From: Pratylenchus scribneri
Lineage: Eukaryota > Nematoda > Chromadorea > Rhabditida > Pratylenchidae
Assembly: GCA_030063045.1 (NCBI GenBank)
Contig: JAQSEB010000050.1
Span: 930,001-994,000, forward strand
Reading direction: 5' to 3'
Length of the DNA stretch: 64,000 nt
Shown here: positions 26,619-38,400 of the stretch, piece after piece
How the letters are laid out: every line of letters begins with the position of its first letter
How positions within the stretch are numbered: position 1 is the first letter of the stretch
Position numbers and translations under genes: made by a program
Notes under the pieces: generated by a model
Told to the model about the DNA's origin: nothing
The model's database searches: none
The model's input: the letters and a program-made list of their open reading frames with translations, nothing else

Positions 26619-27758
26619 TTTTGTTTGCTAAATTAAATATGTCACAAGTTGTTGAAAATTATTCAATAAAAAAATGCCTTTTTATATCTTTCATCAAAAT
26701 TCTCTAATTCATTACAAATCCTATCGTGCCCCCCTCCTCTCATCAGCACATTTTTGCTTAATTTCGAGTTTCGACCATAACAATATTTTTTGGGTGTTGC
26801 AGTATAGCACTTGGCTTGGGGAGGAGGCAGGAGAGAATGGGTGAATTGTGGAATGAATAAAAGATAAATCACTTTATATTTTTGTACCAAAAAGACAATT
26901 CCATTGGATGTGCTGAATAATTATTTCTCAATTAATTATCAAAGTCAATACCAATAATGCCTATGCCTATTATAGCCTTTCCTCTCCATCCTACTGTACC
27001 CCCACCACTTTTTGCCTAATTGCCCTGTCACCCGTCAATCAAATATTGCCCCCAATATGCCTTTTTATATTTTAGCCCCCTTTTCCCTCCTTCTCCTTTT
27101 CTCCCTTCACATTTTCCCGCACAATTAATAAAGAATTATTTAAAGTTCATTCGCCTCTAATCCCTGTCCCTTGGGGGCAATTGGGGACTTAAACCTCAGC
27201 AGTTGAAGGCTCGGGACGAGAAAGCCTAGGTCAGTTCTCGCCCCAAACAACTTTAGCCCTAGATTAGGACTAATAATAACATAAATTTAATAATAAAATT
27301 ACAGCATAATTTTATTCTGGAACATATTTTATTTAACATATCCTTTTGTTTCATCGGTTTTCAACTTTTATTAATTCCGATTCCATATTTCCTTCTTCTT
27401 TTGCCTTTCATATATCCATCATTTGACATTGGCAGGGGAATAATCCAAAGAGTAGAGAATGGGGAAATACTCTCTGGGGGAATTATTCTGGCAAAAATAC
27501 AATTAGCGCCTTTTAGCCCAACAAAAAAGCCGCGGCTGCCCAAAAATGGCCCTTTGGGGTTTGATGGCTGGTAAGAGAATATTTTTTGGGGAATTGTTCG
27601 CGCCGCCCAAAATTGATGGATTAATCATATCCAAAATCCTTCAATTTTGAAGTTTTGGGCGGTCCCAAAATGGGGGGAATACGGTGTCAGTAAGTGAATT
27701 CAATGTGGCATTGTTGGCCAATTTTGGTACATTTTTGTCCAATTATTCCCCCGCAAAA
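26619..27758. repeat. Decayed copy of glycoprotein-gene 3' region, then intergenic
   Basis: 26650-26815 matches 29245-29400 well: ATTATTCAATAAAAAAATG, CTTTCATCAAAATTC, AATTCATTACAAATCC. From 26820 to 27680 only AT-rich sequence with small C-rich patches is seen, with no gene; the homeobox gene's 5' region follows. Confidence 0.6.
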
Positions 27759-28501
27759 ATGTTTCATTCTATTCAAAGTCTTCTTGAAAAGGAGGACAAT
27801 GGAACTGAACACAAATCTGCTGAAGAACAAATTTATGAAAATATTGATGAAATTCGGCAACAGGAATTGGCCATTGATGAGGGAAATGTCGAAAAAATAT
27901 TGATGTAAAATTTATGTTTAATATTTCCATTCACAAATCCATTTTATTACAGTTCCAATCATCAGAATAATTCACTGATTCCCTCCAATCCATCATTTGC
28001 CCAGCAGCAGCCGAATTTGGCCTCAACACCTCCAATGTTCCATCAACAAATTTGTGCCACTGGCACCCAAATTCATTCAAATCCAATCCTCAATTCAATG
28101 TCAATCCCATCAACCACTTGGGAACAAATTTTGGCATTGACCCGTGAATTTTTTTTTTGCCATTTAAAATAATCATTTTTTAGTTTGGAATTGGCAAAAT
28201 TTGAGCAAAGGAATTCGACGGCCTCGAACCACATTCACCTCCCATCAATTGGCTGAATTGGAAAATTCATTTGGACAGCACAAATATCTTTCTCGTCCTC
28301 GTCGCTATCAATTGGCCAACGAATTGGGCCTAAATGAAACAGTGAGATTTAGGATTAATATAAATTTAAAAAATTTGCCATCCATTTATCCAGCAAGTCA
28401 AAATTTGGTTCCAAAATAGGCGAATGAAGGTGAAAAGGACGAATATTATGGATAATGGCCAAAATGGAATGAAACAACGAGTAAATGATGAATGGAAATA
28501 A
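27759..28501 (+). CDS. ANTP-class homeobox protein (MNX/Hox-like)
   Basis: Exons 27759-27904, 27953-28143, 28184-28341, 28394-28501; 200 residues. The homeodomain lies at about residues 120-180: RRPRTTFTSHQLAELENSF, KYLSRPRRYQLANELGLNE, then TQVKIWFQNRRMKVKRT, with the usual intron before QVKIWF. KYLSRPRR and TQVKIWFQNRRMK are typical of Hox and MNX/HB9-type factors. The N-terminus MFHSIQSLLEKEDN resembles an Eh1-like FSIxxLL repressor motif. It would be a nuclear sequence-specific transcription factor. The start is the first Met giving that motif; upstream exons cannot be excluded because the frame is open back to about 27684. The exact worm ortholog (ceh-12 or another) is not assigned. Confidence 0.88.
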
Positions 28502-28609
28502 TGGAGAAGGGCAGAATCATTGATTTCGAGGGAATAATAGAATTTTGCAATAAAAAACAAATAATTTGGCCAGTAATTTCCCATCACCAAATTGCCCTCC
28601 ACCCGTTTT

Positions 28610-29180
28610 GTCCCAAACAAAATAAATCCGCCTGTTCTAATTCCACATATTTGCCCCAAACATTTATTTGCCCCAAACATTTTAATTGCCCCAAACATTT
28701 ATTTTGCCCCAAACATTTTAATTGCCCCAAACATTTATTTGCCCCAAACATTTTAATTGCCCCAAACATTTATTTGCCCCAAACATTTATTTGCCCCAAA
28801 CATTTATTTGCCCCAAACATTTTAATTGCCCCAAACATTTATTTGCCCCAAACATTTTAATTGCCCCAAACATTTATTTGCCCCAAACATTTTAATTGCC
28901 CCAAACATTTATTTGCCCCAAACATTTATTTGCCCCAAACATTTATTTGCCCCAAACATTTTAATTGCCCCAAACATTTTAATTTGCCCCAAACATTTTA
29001 ATTTGCCCCAAACATTTATTTGCCCCAAACATTTTAATTCCGCCTATTTTGCTCTAAACATTTTAATTGCCCCAAACATTTTAATTTGCCCCAAACATTT
29101 TAATTTGCCTCAAACATTTTAATTTGCCCCAAACATTTTAATTTGCCCGAAACATTTTAATTTGCCCCAAACATTTTAAT
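28610..29180. repeat. Satellite array 3, 17-18-base units
   Basis: Alternating units CATTTATTTGCCCCAAA and CATTTTAATTGCCCCAAA, arranged in higher-order blocks such as ATTT-ATTTG / TTTAATTG pairs. The array opens and is interrupted by pieces of the array-2 unit (AAATCCGCCTG at 28624, TTCCGCC at 29038). It lies between the convergent homeobox and membrane-glycoprotein genes. Confidence 0.95.
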
Positions 29181-29300
29181 TACGCATTTTATTTGCTGAT
29201 GAATGAATTAAATTAGAAATTCCATAATTAGATTATTTTGAGAGAATTATTCAATAAAAAATGTAATTTTATAACTTTCATCAAAATTCCCCAATTCATT

Positions 29301-32300
29301 TCAAATCCATCCGGATCCCCCTCCTCCTCCTCTGCCATTGCCCAATGCATTTCTACTCAATGCGACCATATCAATATTTGTTGTTTTGGTGTTGTGCCCA
29401 TTCAATTTTGTTGGTGCAATTTTACGCCTTTGACTTCCCGCCGAAGTGTTGGTCATCCGTCGATTAGAAGATGAGCCAACAGCAGTGGGTCGATTGTGCA
29501 AATTAATTTCGAAAAAGCCCAATTGTTGGTCAATTGCTTGCCTCCTTTGATTCTCATAGTCCATCTGTAAGGGTCATTTTAGATTATATCCTCCCCACTT
29601 TTTCTCATGCCCAAACTATTGTAATAAGATGCATCAAATATTCCCATTACAGTAGCTTTGCCATTCTGCCCATATCTCACCAAAGAAGTAATTAATTCAG
29701 GAAGGCGATATGCCATTTGATAGCCCTAAATGTCTTCTAAAATGTGGCTTACATAATTTTTTGAAAATTTAAAAATTTTGTTAAAGAAGAATCTTTCCTC
29801 AGAAACTTCGAGTTTATTATGCTCAAAGACAAATAACTTTTTTAAATCCTAGATTTCACAAAATTTAAAAAAAGCCACTTTTTAGAGGACTTACAAAGCT
29901 TTTTATTGGTATATCCCCTTCCTGAATTGTCAATTTCCTCGTTGAGCTATAAACTAAATAAAGTCCCTGATAGTGAAATAGCCTGAAACATCTCCTATTC
30001 TCCCATGCTAACCATTTTTCGTCTGAGCAACAATTGATTGGCGAAAATGGCACAACCGGCGAGAATGGCCAAAATAAAAAGTGGCATGAAAATGGCAAAC
30101 AAAACAATTCCAACCCAACCGCCCCCTTTTGATTGCTCTTTATTTGGTTGTTGTTGTTGTTCTGCATTTTGGACTAAAATTGGGCGGAAAGTTCGCAAGA
30201 GTGAGTAAGCGAGAATGGCCGAGGAAGGAGGAGAAGTGGAAGAGTGGTTACTGCCATTTTGAGGGGAAACCCCAATCACATTGATGGACAAAATGATTGG
30301 CCCAGTTGGATTAAGGAATGTGGGCTGGGATGAATTCAACAGCTTTAGAATTGATGGAAGGCCATCTTTTTCACCACCGTCATTTTCGCCATCAACATCC
30401 GTCATCAATGGCTGGGGGCAATCCAGAAACTGAAATTTGGAAGGAAAAAAAGGGAAGGCGTAATGAATTTCTGGGTAGGAGAGATTGAGTATGGTCGATG
30501 TCGATTCAGTGTCTGCATCGTTTTTTGGCACATATCTTGGCGAGGCGATAATCAATTTCGGGAGGCAATATACCTTTTTAAAGCTGAAAGTGCCCTTTAC
30601 TATTTGGCTTTATTGAAATATTCTAAAATACAAAATGATTTGGAGAAATGGTGCATTTTCCTCGGCGAAGGTAGAATTTTCTGGTGTTCCCATTTTCGAT
30701 CTCTAATTTTTTTTTAAAAATGTATTTAAAAAAATAATTTAGAGCTCTTTCTAGAGGACATTTTGGGCTTTAAATGATATATCGCCTTCCTAAATTGATT
30801 ATTTCCTCATTAAGTTATGGCACAAATACCATATTCGAATATCTAAAATGCGTCCTCCTAATGTTCTTCTCATTCACTTTTGGTCATAACTCAACGAGTA
30901 AATAACCAATTTGGGAAGGCGATATACTATTCGAAAGCCAAAAGTATCCTCTAAAAAGTAGCCATTTATAAATTTGACAAATTTCACCTTTTAAAAGTTA
31001 CATGTCTTTGAATATAATAAACCCGAACTCTTTGATTAAATGAAGAAAAGTTGCTTATTTTACAAATTATTTTTAATTATCAAAAATTAATTAAGCTACT
31101 TTTTAGAGGACATTTTAGGCTTTAAAATGGCATATCGCCTTCCCGAATTGGTTGCTTCCTTATTGAGTTATGGTCAAAAGAATGACACCAATACTCAATC
31201 ATCCTATTTCATGAATTTCGAATCTCCCTCTGCTAACCATCGTCCTTTTTGTCCCATTTTTGTCAAAAATGGTAATGTTGAATCCAAGTTCATAGGGTTC
31301 GGAAATGCCGGAAATGATTGGAGTAAATTGGCCAACATTGAATTGGCCCAAAGGAATTGATGAATTGGCCGATGCATTCGAATTTGGACATTTTTGAACC
31401 AATTCCAATTGAATTGACATTGCCTCCGGAATAAGTCTATAAATAAATATTTAGGGAAATGGCCAGCAGAATTGAACCGAATGGCCAAATCCAGTTGGAA
31501 TGCTTCCATTTCGCCAAATTCACTCCCAACTGGTCCATTCAACATCAACAAAGGAGCAATGGCCGTGGAATTGTCAAACAATAATTCCACCTCATTTTCC
31601 TCCAATTCCTCAATTCGTCCATCTTCCATCTTTTTGATCTCCTTCCTTTCTTGCTTTGACGATTGCATTGGCCGAATGGCCAGAGTTCCTTGGCCACCGG
31701 TTGGCATCAAAGAATTGATTCCCAATTGAAGAAGATTTTGGGTTGCATTTTGATGGTGACATTTTCCCTTTGGCAATTTGTTTGGCTCCACAACAGTGGA
31801 TTTGTAATCCAATGAAGAGGCAAATAGAATTGGGGGTGGAGGAGAAGCCAATTCCACGGATCCATTTACGGATCCACTTGATGAACAAATCAAGGCACTG
31901 ACCTAAGACGGTGAATTCTTTTTATGGCCGAAATTGACCGAGGGGCAATTCAGAACTGTCATTTGAGTACTTGATGAGTCTTTCTTTTGGCCATAACTCA
32001 ACGAGGCAATAGCCAATTTGGGAAGGCGATATAACATTGGAAAGCCCTAAATATCCTCTAAAAAGTGGCCTTTTAAATTTTTATAAATTCCAATTTTTTA
32101 AATAAAGTTACATCTCTTTGAAGTAATAAATCCAGATTTTTGGAGAAAAAGCCGCTTATTTCAGAAATGTTTTTATTTTCAAAAAATTTATTAGCCACTT
32201 TTTAGAGGACACTTTAGGCTTTAAAATGGCATATCCCCTTCCTAAATTAGGCATTGCCTCATTGAGCTACGGGACAAAAACCATATACGGATATCTAAAA

Positions 32301-32884
32301 CGAGTCCTCCTACTCTACTTCATTCCTCTTTTGCCCATATCTCAAAGAGGCAATAGCCAATTTGGGAAGGCAATATACCATTCGAAAGCACAAAGTGTAC
32401 TTTACATTTTGGCCGTTTTAAATTTTATGAAATTTCAACTTTAAAGAGATACATGTATTTGAGTGTAATAAACCCAAATTTGGAGGAAAAGCCGTTTATT
32501 TTACAGAATATTTTGAATTTCTAAAAATTTATTAAGCCACTTTTTAGAAGAAATATAGGGCTTTCGAATGGCATATCGCCTTCCTAAATTGGTTGCTTAC
32601 TTATTGAGATACGGCCTAAAGAACAGCCCCGAGGTATTGAAATGTCCTATTCCCCGATAGCAGCGAACCACAATTCCCGAATCGGGTCCAGTACTCAACG
32701 AAATGTTCAGAGGCGAATTGACATCATCCGTAGGGATGGGAAAATACAGGAATTGGGTGGTAGTGGAATTAGCGGGCACAAATGAAAATTCGGTAAAATT
32801 GATGAATGCCGATGGAAGCGAAGATGAAAATGCCATCAAAGGGTGAAATATAGTCAATATTAATAATAATTTTAGAAGGGACAT
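29301..32884 (-). CDS. Unrecognised type I membrane glycoprotein
   Basis: Exons in minus order: 32669-32884, 31478-31902, 31238-31436, 30013-30429, 29301-29564; 506 residues. A signal peptide (MSLLKLLLILTIFHPLMAF) starts the protein, and the ectodomain has a dozen or so Asn-X-Ser/Thr sites (NFTE, NSTT, NGSV, NATQ, NGSN and others). One membrane span follows at about 383-408 (WVGIVLFAIFMPLFILAILA), then LLLRRKM and an ~90-residue cytosolic tail ending in Gly-rich GNGRGGGGGSG. Three of the four donors are weak GTT types (GTTCGC, GTTAGC twice), but phases agree. No family was recognised. Five family-1 fold-back copies sit in introns 1, 3 and 4. The last exon and 3' flank have decayed non-coding copies near 25.4 and 26.7 kb. 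Start at 32884 is preferred over 32917 because of the signal peptide. Confidence 0.8.
29665..29962. mobile_element. Fold-back element family 1, copy 6
   Basis: Left GCCCATATCTCACCAAAG with GAAGGCGATATGCCATTTG; right GCCACTTTTTAGAGGACT and GAGCTATAAACTAAA. It lies in intron 4 of the membrane-glycoprotein gene. Confidence 0.82.
30520..30828. mobile_element. Fold-back element family 1, copy 7
   Basis: Left TTTTTTGGCACATATCTTGG with GAGGCAATATACC; right CTCTTTCTAGAGGACATTT and AAGTTATGGCACAAA. It lies in intron 3 of the glycoprotein gene. Confidence 0.78.
30880..31184. mobile_element. Fold-back element family 1, copy 8
   Basis: Left TTTTGGTCATAACTCAACGA with GAAGGCGATATACT; right CTACTTTTTAGAGGACAT and GAGTTATGGTCAAAAG. 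It is only ~50 bases from copy 7 and ends ~55 bases from exon 3 of the glycoprotein gene. Confidence 0.86.
31975..32280. mobile_element. Fold-back element family 1, copy 9
   Basis: Left TTTTGGCCATAACTCAACGA, TCCTCTAAAAAGTGGCC; right GCCACTTTTTAGAGGACA and GAGCTACGGGACAAAA. In glycoprotein intron 1. Confidence 0.87.
32325..32624. mobile_element. Fold-back element family 1, copy 10
   Basis: Left TTTTGCCCATATCTCAAAGA, GAAGGCAATATACC; right GCCACTTTTTAGAAGAAA and GAGATACGGCCTAAAG. It lies in glycoprotein intron 1, ~45 bases from the end of exon 1. Confidence 0.83.
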
Positions 32885-33168
32885 TTTTAAATGTTTATTT
32901 CGCAATTCTATGGCCATAATTGATGGGGAGGACCATCTTTGGCGGGAAAGGAGAAAGCGGGAAAAATAATCGAGTTGAATATTCATGAGGAGTCTCCTAT
33001 TCCTTCCCTAACCCCAGAATTCACGAGATCATCCCGACAAAAATATTTATATTATTTTTATTTGATGAATCACATAAAAAAATATTAAGTAAAAAAAGTG
33101 AAAATGTTAAGTGAAAAATTACAAAAGTATGAAATGTTGGTTAAAATTCATTCATCTTCTCATTCTTT
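32885..33168. other. Intergenic between glycoprotein and aldo-keto reductase genes
   Basis: About 280 bases containing the glycoprotein promoter side and the reductase 3' UTR; no further feature seen. Confidence 0.5.
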
Positions 33169-34992
33169 TCATTTGACAAGCCATGGAACGCATCGAATGT
33201 AGGGTTGATCGACGGGAATACGGTTGAGCATTTCCAAATCGTCTTCATCCAATTGGAGGTCCAAGCAATCAAAATTGGATTTTATTCGTTCGGCACTGCC
33301 AGATTTAGGAACAATGCCAACACCTTTAGAATTAAAAGTTAATGGAATAAATTGTATTTTTTATTTACCTTGGGAGATGGCAAATGAAAGGAGAACATTC
33401 TAAAATGGATGGGAAAATAAATTCAAAATTATTTTATTGGAAAAATTTATGGCCTAAATTTTAGCTTTAGAATAATTCTAATTTTTCTCTATAAGAATTT
33501 TGGGTATGGAATTTTGGGGCGAATATTCTTACTTGAGGTGTTGTTTTGTACTTTTCGACCAACTCAAGTACAGCTGGATCAGCCAAAAGTTCAGGTTTTT
33601 GTCGGGCAAGTGAGGAGAAGGCCTAAAAAGCAGGATAAAATAAGTTGGATAATATTTAATTTGACAAAAAATTAAACGGTAACGGTTTAAAGGTTTATCC
33701 TACATTCACAAACCAAATATACCCAAAATTGGATAGAGTTGGTCAAGATGCATTGAATGGTATAAAATTTATTATGGTTTGGTCAAAATTAAAGGGTATT
33801 AAACGGTTTAAACCAATTTTGGTTCAATTTATTAAAAATAAAAAAGGCAAAAAAATCATTTGCCGCTACTGGGTATCGAACCGTCGACCTATGAGGATAA
33901 ATTGGGCGGTTTAACCGACTGAGCTACTCAGGTCTGCTACATCCTACTAAGAAAATAATGGAAATGGATAGGCTAAAAACATTATCAAATGGTGCGTCTC
34001 GAGTCACGACTCTTAATCTGTTGATCGGGTTTCGGCTTTCGGGTATAAGGTTTATGGGTTCATGATAAATTTCTGAACCGTTAAAAATCTTTTCGACAAT
34101 TTTAATGTTTTTTTTTCGAAAATTAAATATTTCTCACCTGAAAGAATATTCCATTTTCTTGGCAATATTCCTGAATGTCGGCTCGCCGAAAATGTGGATG
34201 GTATTCCACTTGGTTGACGGCTGGCCGCTTTTTCGCATATCCGGCCAATTCCTCCAAATGTCGGCATTCGTAGTTGGAAACGCCAATTGCGCGGACTTTT
34301 TCCACTAAAATTAATAAAATATTAATAAATTGAAAAAATTTAATTTCAAAAATATTTAAAATTCTTTCAAAAAATCACAATTAATTTCCGACCTGGTATT
34401 TTCTCCAATGCTTTCCAACATTCCCTTCGACTGGCCGCATTCCCCTCGCCATCATCATTTGCATTTTCCTCCGGTTTTGGATAATGAATTAGCACCAAGT
34501 CCAAATAACTAAAAATTTCCAATTAAATTTATTATTCAAAATTTTTTATTACTTTGTCTTCAAATTCGCCAAAGATTCCTCCACCAATTTTGGCACTTCT
34601 TGGGCAGCCACATCTCCTGGGACCGGAAAAAATTTGGTGGTGATGAAAATGTCTTCCCGCGTCAAATTATACTTCGGCAAAAATTTCTAAAAATTTTTTG
34701 ATTTAGAAAATTTAGAATTAAATTGAAAAAATGCCTGAATGCTTTCGCCCAACTCCGGCTCATTTTTGTACAATTTTGCTGTGTCAAAATGTCGATATCC
34801 ACAGGCAAGGGCGGCATCAACGGCGGAGTCCACTAAAAAATTTATTTTCAAATCAATTTAAGGGTTAATTTTTAAACCTAATTCTTGGCCAACAATTTTG
34901 TAAGTGCCCAATCCAACCAACGGCATCCTCCCGTTGTTCAGTTGCACTCGAGGCCCTCCATTGGCCTTTGGAATTGAAGAGTCAATTCGCAT
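33169..34992 (-). CDS. Aldo-keto reductase
   Basis: Eight exons in minus order: 34878-34992, 34735-34832, 34553-34686, 34393-34508, 34138-34304, 33533-33622, 33369-33399, 33169-33323; 301 residues. Family hallmarks in order: MPLVGLGTYKI; GYRHFDTAKLYKNE with catalytic Asp and Tyr; Lys in FITTKFF; His in DLVLIHYP; VRAIGVSN; VNQVEYHP; and the NADPH-phosphate loop IVPKSGSAERIKSN. The (beta/alpha)8 enzyme reduces carbonyls with NADPH in the cytosol; substrate not readable. Exon 2 ends at a GC donor (CAG|GCATTT), so intron 2 is GC-AG. The ~515-base intron 5 holds a dispersed repeat and a tRNA-like head. Confidence 0.94.
33672..33850 (-). repeat. Dispersed repeat C, copy 2
   Basis: Reverse copy: TTATGGTTTGGTCAAAATTA, AGGGTATTAAACGGTTTAAA on +. 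In intron 5 of the aldo-keto reductase gene, adjacent to a tRNA-like head. Confidence 0.75.
33866..33948 (-). repeat. tRNA-like head in aldo-keto reductase intron
   Basis: On the minus strand GAGTAGCTCAGTCGGTTAAA (A box) and ACGGTTCGATACCC (B box) are spaced as in a tRNA. The T stem and acceptor do not pair, so it is a pseudo-tRNA or SINE head. Confidence 0.55.
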
Positions 34993-35476
34993 TTTAAAGC
35001 TAATTTAAAATAATTTAAAAAATTTTAATGCCATTTTTGATAATTATGGAATAAAAAACCAAAATAAAAATAATAAAATAAATTGTGGAAACATTTTTAT
35101 TCTCAAATCAATTAAGCAATATCAATTATTTATTACATAATTTAAATAAATAGAACCAGTAAATAGAAAAAATACAAAAATTGAAGGCAGTCAAAGAATA
35201 GGCGAATTCGAATTGATGATGAGAAAACGAGAGAGTATCTTCCATAAATAAATATAATAAAAATAATTATATCATTCGATGTGTGAACAAAACTTTGAAC
35301 TTGAATTGAATGGCACAACAAAAAATGATACGGAATGGATGGAATTTTATTTTAAAAAAAAAAAAGGAAAAGAATAAAAGGTGGATTGGATCAATTTAAT
35401 TTAGGTGGATAACAATTTTATTTTAGGGAAATTGGGGGATTGTTGGATGGACAAATTTTGTTCAATTTTCTTTTCT
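34993..35476. other. Intergenic between DEAD-box gene and aldo-keto reductase
   Basis: AT-rich; holds the reductase's upstream region and the helicase's 3' UTR; no repeats recognised. Confidence 0.5.
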
Positions 35477-38400
35477 CTACCAGCCACCACCATTGTTCCA
35501 AGTCGGCTGCACTTCGGACGAATTATTGTTGTTGTTCTGATGTCCCATTGAGGGGCGCATTCGACCACCAATATTGTTCGGCTGTTGTTGGTTTTGCTTC
35601 AACATTTGTTCCAGTTGAAGTTTTTCGGCCAACATTTTTTCCAGGAATTTTGGAATTGGTTGTTTCGAATGGAGAAGTTGCTAAAAATTAATATTAATTT
35701 ATTAAAATTATTTTTAGGCTAACGTAATAAGTAATTCTATGGCCTGAATGTCTAAACTTATATTTAGGTTAGGGCTAGGCTTATAGTGCCGGAGGGGAAT
35801 AACAATAAGTATGGCCATGTTTTTGGCCCTAAAACGCCGACTTTTTGGCACTATTTTGTAAATCACTCCAAATTTAATTTAAATGCAATAAAAATACCTT
35901 ATAAAGAAATTCGGCCAACATTTCATCATTTGGCAGTTCCGGATCGAAGAACACAAACGCATGACCATCATCCGTGCCAACACGCCCAACACGGCCAATT
36001 CGATGAATGTATTGTTCGTAGCGTTCGGTGGGAGGCATTTCGTAGACAATCTGAAAAATTAATTTTTGAATTAATCATCAAAATTTATTAAAGGAATTAC
36101 CACAAATTTGACATTGGGCAAATTAATTCCACGCGAAATGACATCAGTCGCGACCAGAATTGGCCATTTTCCTCGCTTGAATTCCTCAACCGCTTTGGTG
36201 CGTTGTTCCATTGAGCGACGCCTATTCAAAATTTGTGTGAAGAATTATATTGGATTCAATTTAAAATAATGTTTTTGAGTATTTATTTTATGTTTTTGAC
36301 TAAATTTTCATTACAAAAATGCAATAAAAACTAAATAAATGAAATTTTAAGTTTTTTCGTAACCTAACTCCCTAAAATTACTTACCCGTTGACACTCATA
36401 GCCTTGAATCCCCAATAACTCAGAGCAACGGCCACACGGTCCGAAGTGCGTCCTTGATTCACAAAAACAATTGTTTTGGGCGTTTCGAAGCAAAAATGTT
36501 CTACAAAAAAAATAAAATATAATTAAAAATGAATTATAATTTACCTTGCTGTGGTTCAATTCGCGCGGAAAGGCGTTGGAGGAGGTTCTTCAGCATTTGA
36601 AGGCGAGGATTTCGGCTAAAGTTTTTGCTATCCACTGGGCAAATTTTCTGATGAACATGCGCCACAGTTTGGTTGACATTTTGGGTCACGACCGCATAAT
36701 AATTGGGGCGAAGAAGGTCGACGATTTTGTTTTCGGCGGACTTTAATTAAAAATTGAAATAATTTTTATAAAAAAAACCAACGATATTGAATGTTGCGGA
36801 GAACATCAGAAAGCGATAAGTTGCATTCTAAAAAAACTAATTGAATTGAAAAAAATGAAATTTTTACCTTCATCGCGTGGAGTTTTTCGCGCAATTTGTA
36901 AAGGACATTCAACATTTGGTCATCATTCACAAATTTGTCGACCTCATCGATGATCACAAATTGGACGCAATTAAGTTGGATCCAATTTTCGGTCAAATAT
37001 TGACTCAATTTCCCGGGGGTAGTCACCAAAATGTCGCATCCGGCTGTGAGTTGTTCCCGCAAATCTCGATTGCTCATTTGTCCTCGGGCGATGGCCACAC
37101 CAACCTGGGTCTCTTTAAAATTGTTAAAATTATTTCTAAAATAAAATTATTTGACAAACGATTCGCAAAAATGTATGCATTGTCGTAGAGTTGCTGAATG
37201 AGCTCTTTGGTATGTGCCACAACGATTGCCAGTGGAGTCATTTTGTTGACTGGTTTCAGCTCGCCCCGCGGTGTGTAACGTAATCCTTGCAAACGATGAA
37301 CAAGTGGAATGAGGAAGGCACCACTTTTGCCACTGCCCGTTGCTGCCAAACATAAAATGTCATCTGAATTGAGAGAATATTTTAAGATTTAAATTATAAC
37401 AAAAGACTAAAAAAAAACTTAGATGCTCTTAAAAATCTTAAGAACGGACCAAAAAAACCTTAAGATGGTCCAAAACGTAAAGATGGCCCAAAAACCTGAA
37501 GATGGTCCAAAAATCTTAAGATGGTTCAGAAAAACCTCACAAGATGGTTTAAAATCCTTATGGCCTAAAAACCTTGAGATGATCCAAAAAACCTGAACAT
37601 GGCTCACTCATTAGCAAGATAATTTCACTTACTTCCGGTGTGTTGAATCAATGGGATGACGTATTTCTGCAAGTTTGTTGGCTCAAAATAATTGATCTCA
37701 TTGAGGGTGGTTTTCAATTGCGGTGTCAATGCGAGGTCATTAAATGAACTGTGAAAATTGTCATTTTTGAATTTAATTAAAACAAAATCAAACGTGATCT
37801 TAATCTGTTCCACATTGACTCCATTGTTGCCACCGCCATCAACTTTGACTCCAATGTTGGCTTGTCGCACTGGTCCAATATTAACTTGACATTGCTCCTC
37901 GATGGCCTCATGCATTGTTTTCTTCTGAACGGCAAACTTTCGTTTTTGGACTAAAAAATTTTATATTAATTTTCTAATAATTTTAAATTAAAACCGTACG
38001 ATCTGGATGGAATCGAAATCGATCGTACTCATCGCGTTCGCGAGCATTGGGTCCAGGTCCACGGCCGCCACCACCGCCCATTCGATTTTGTCCTTGTCCG
38101 GTGCCAATGTTTCCAAGGAACTTAATTGATTGATTAATCGATTATTTTTAAATTATTTTACAGTCGTAGAAGTATTGACATTTGCTGATGGCTGCTGAGA
38201 AAAACCGGCTGGAATTGAAGCACTGCCGGTTGCGCCGCTTGTCGGTGTATTCGGCAGTGAAGTGAGCACTTGATTTGGAAATGAAGTCAACACTTGATTC
38301 GGCAATTCAAACTTATTCATATTGACGGTTGTGGTTGTAGTGATGGCCGGTAATTCAAACTTATTCGTATTGGCAGTTGTGGTGATGGCCGGTAATTCAA

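Noticed and set aside
33866..33948. Functional tRNA gene on the minus strand
   Set aside because: A and B boxes are present, but acceptor and T-stem pairing fail, so it is listed only as a tRNA-like head.
36546..37188. Plus-strand frames across the DEAD-box gene
   Set aside because: They are shadows of helicase exons 8, 9 and 11 on the minus strand, which carry the conserved motifs.
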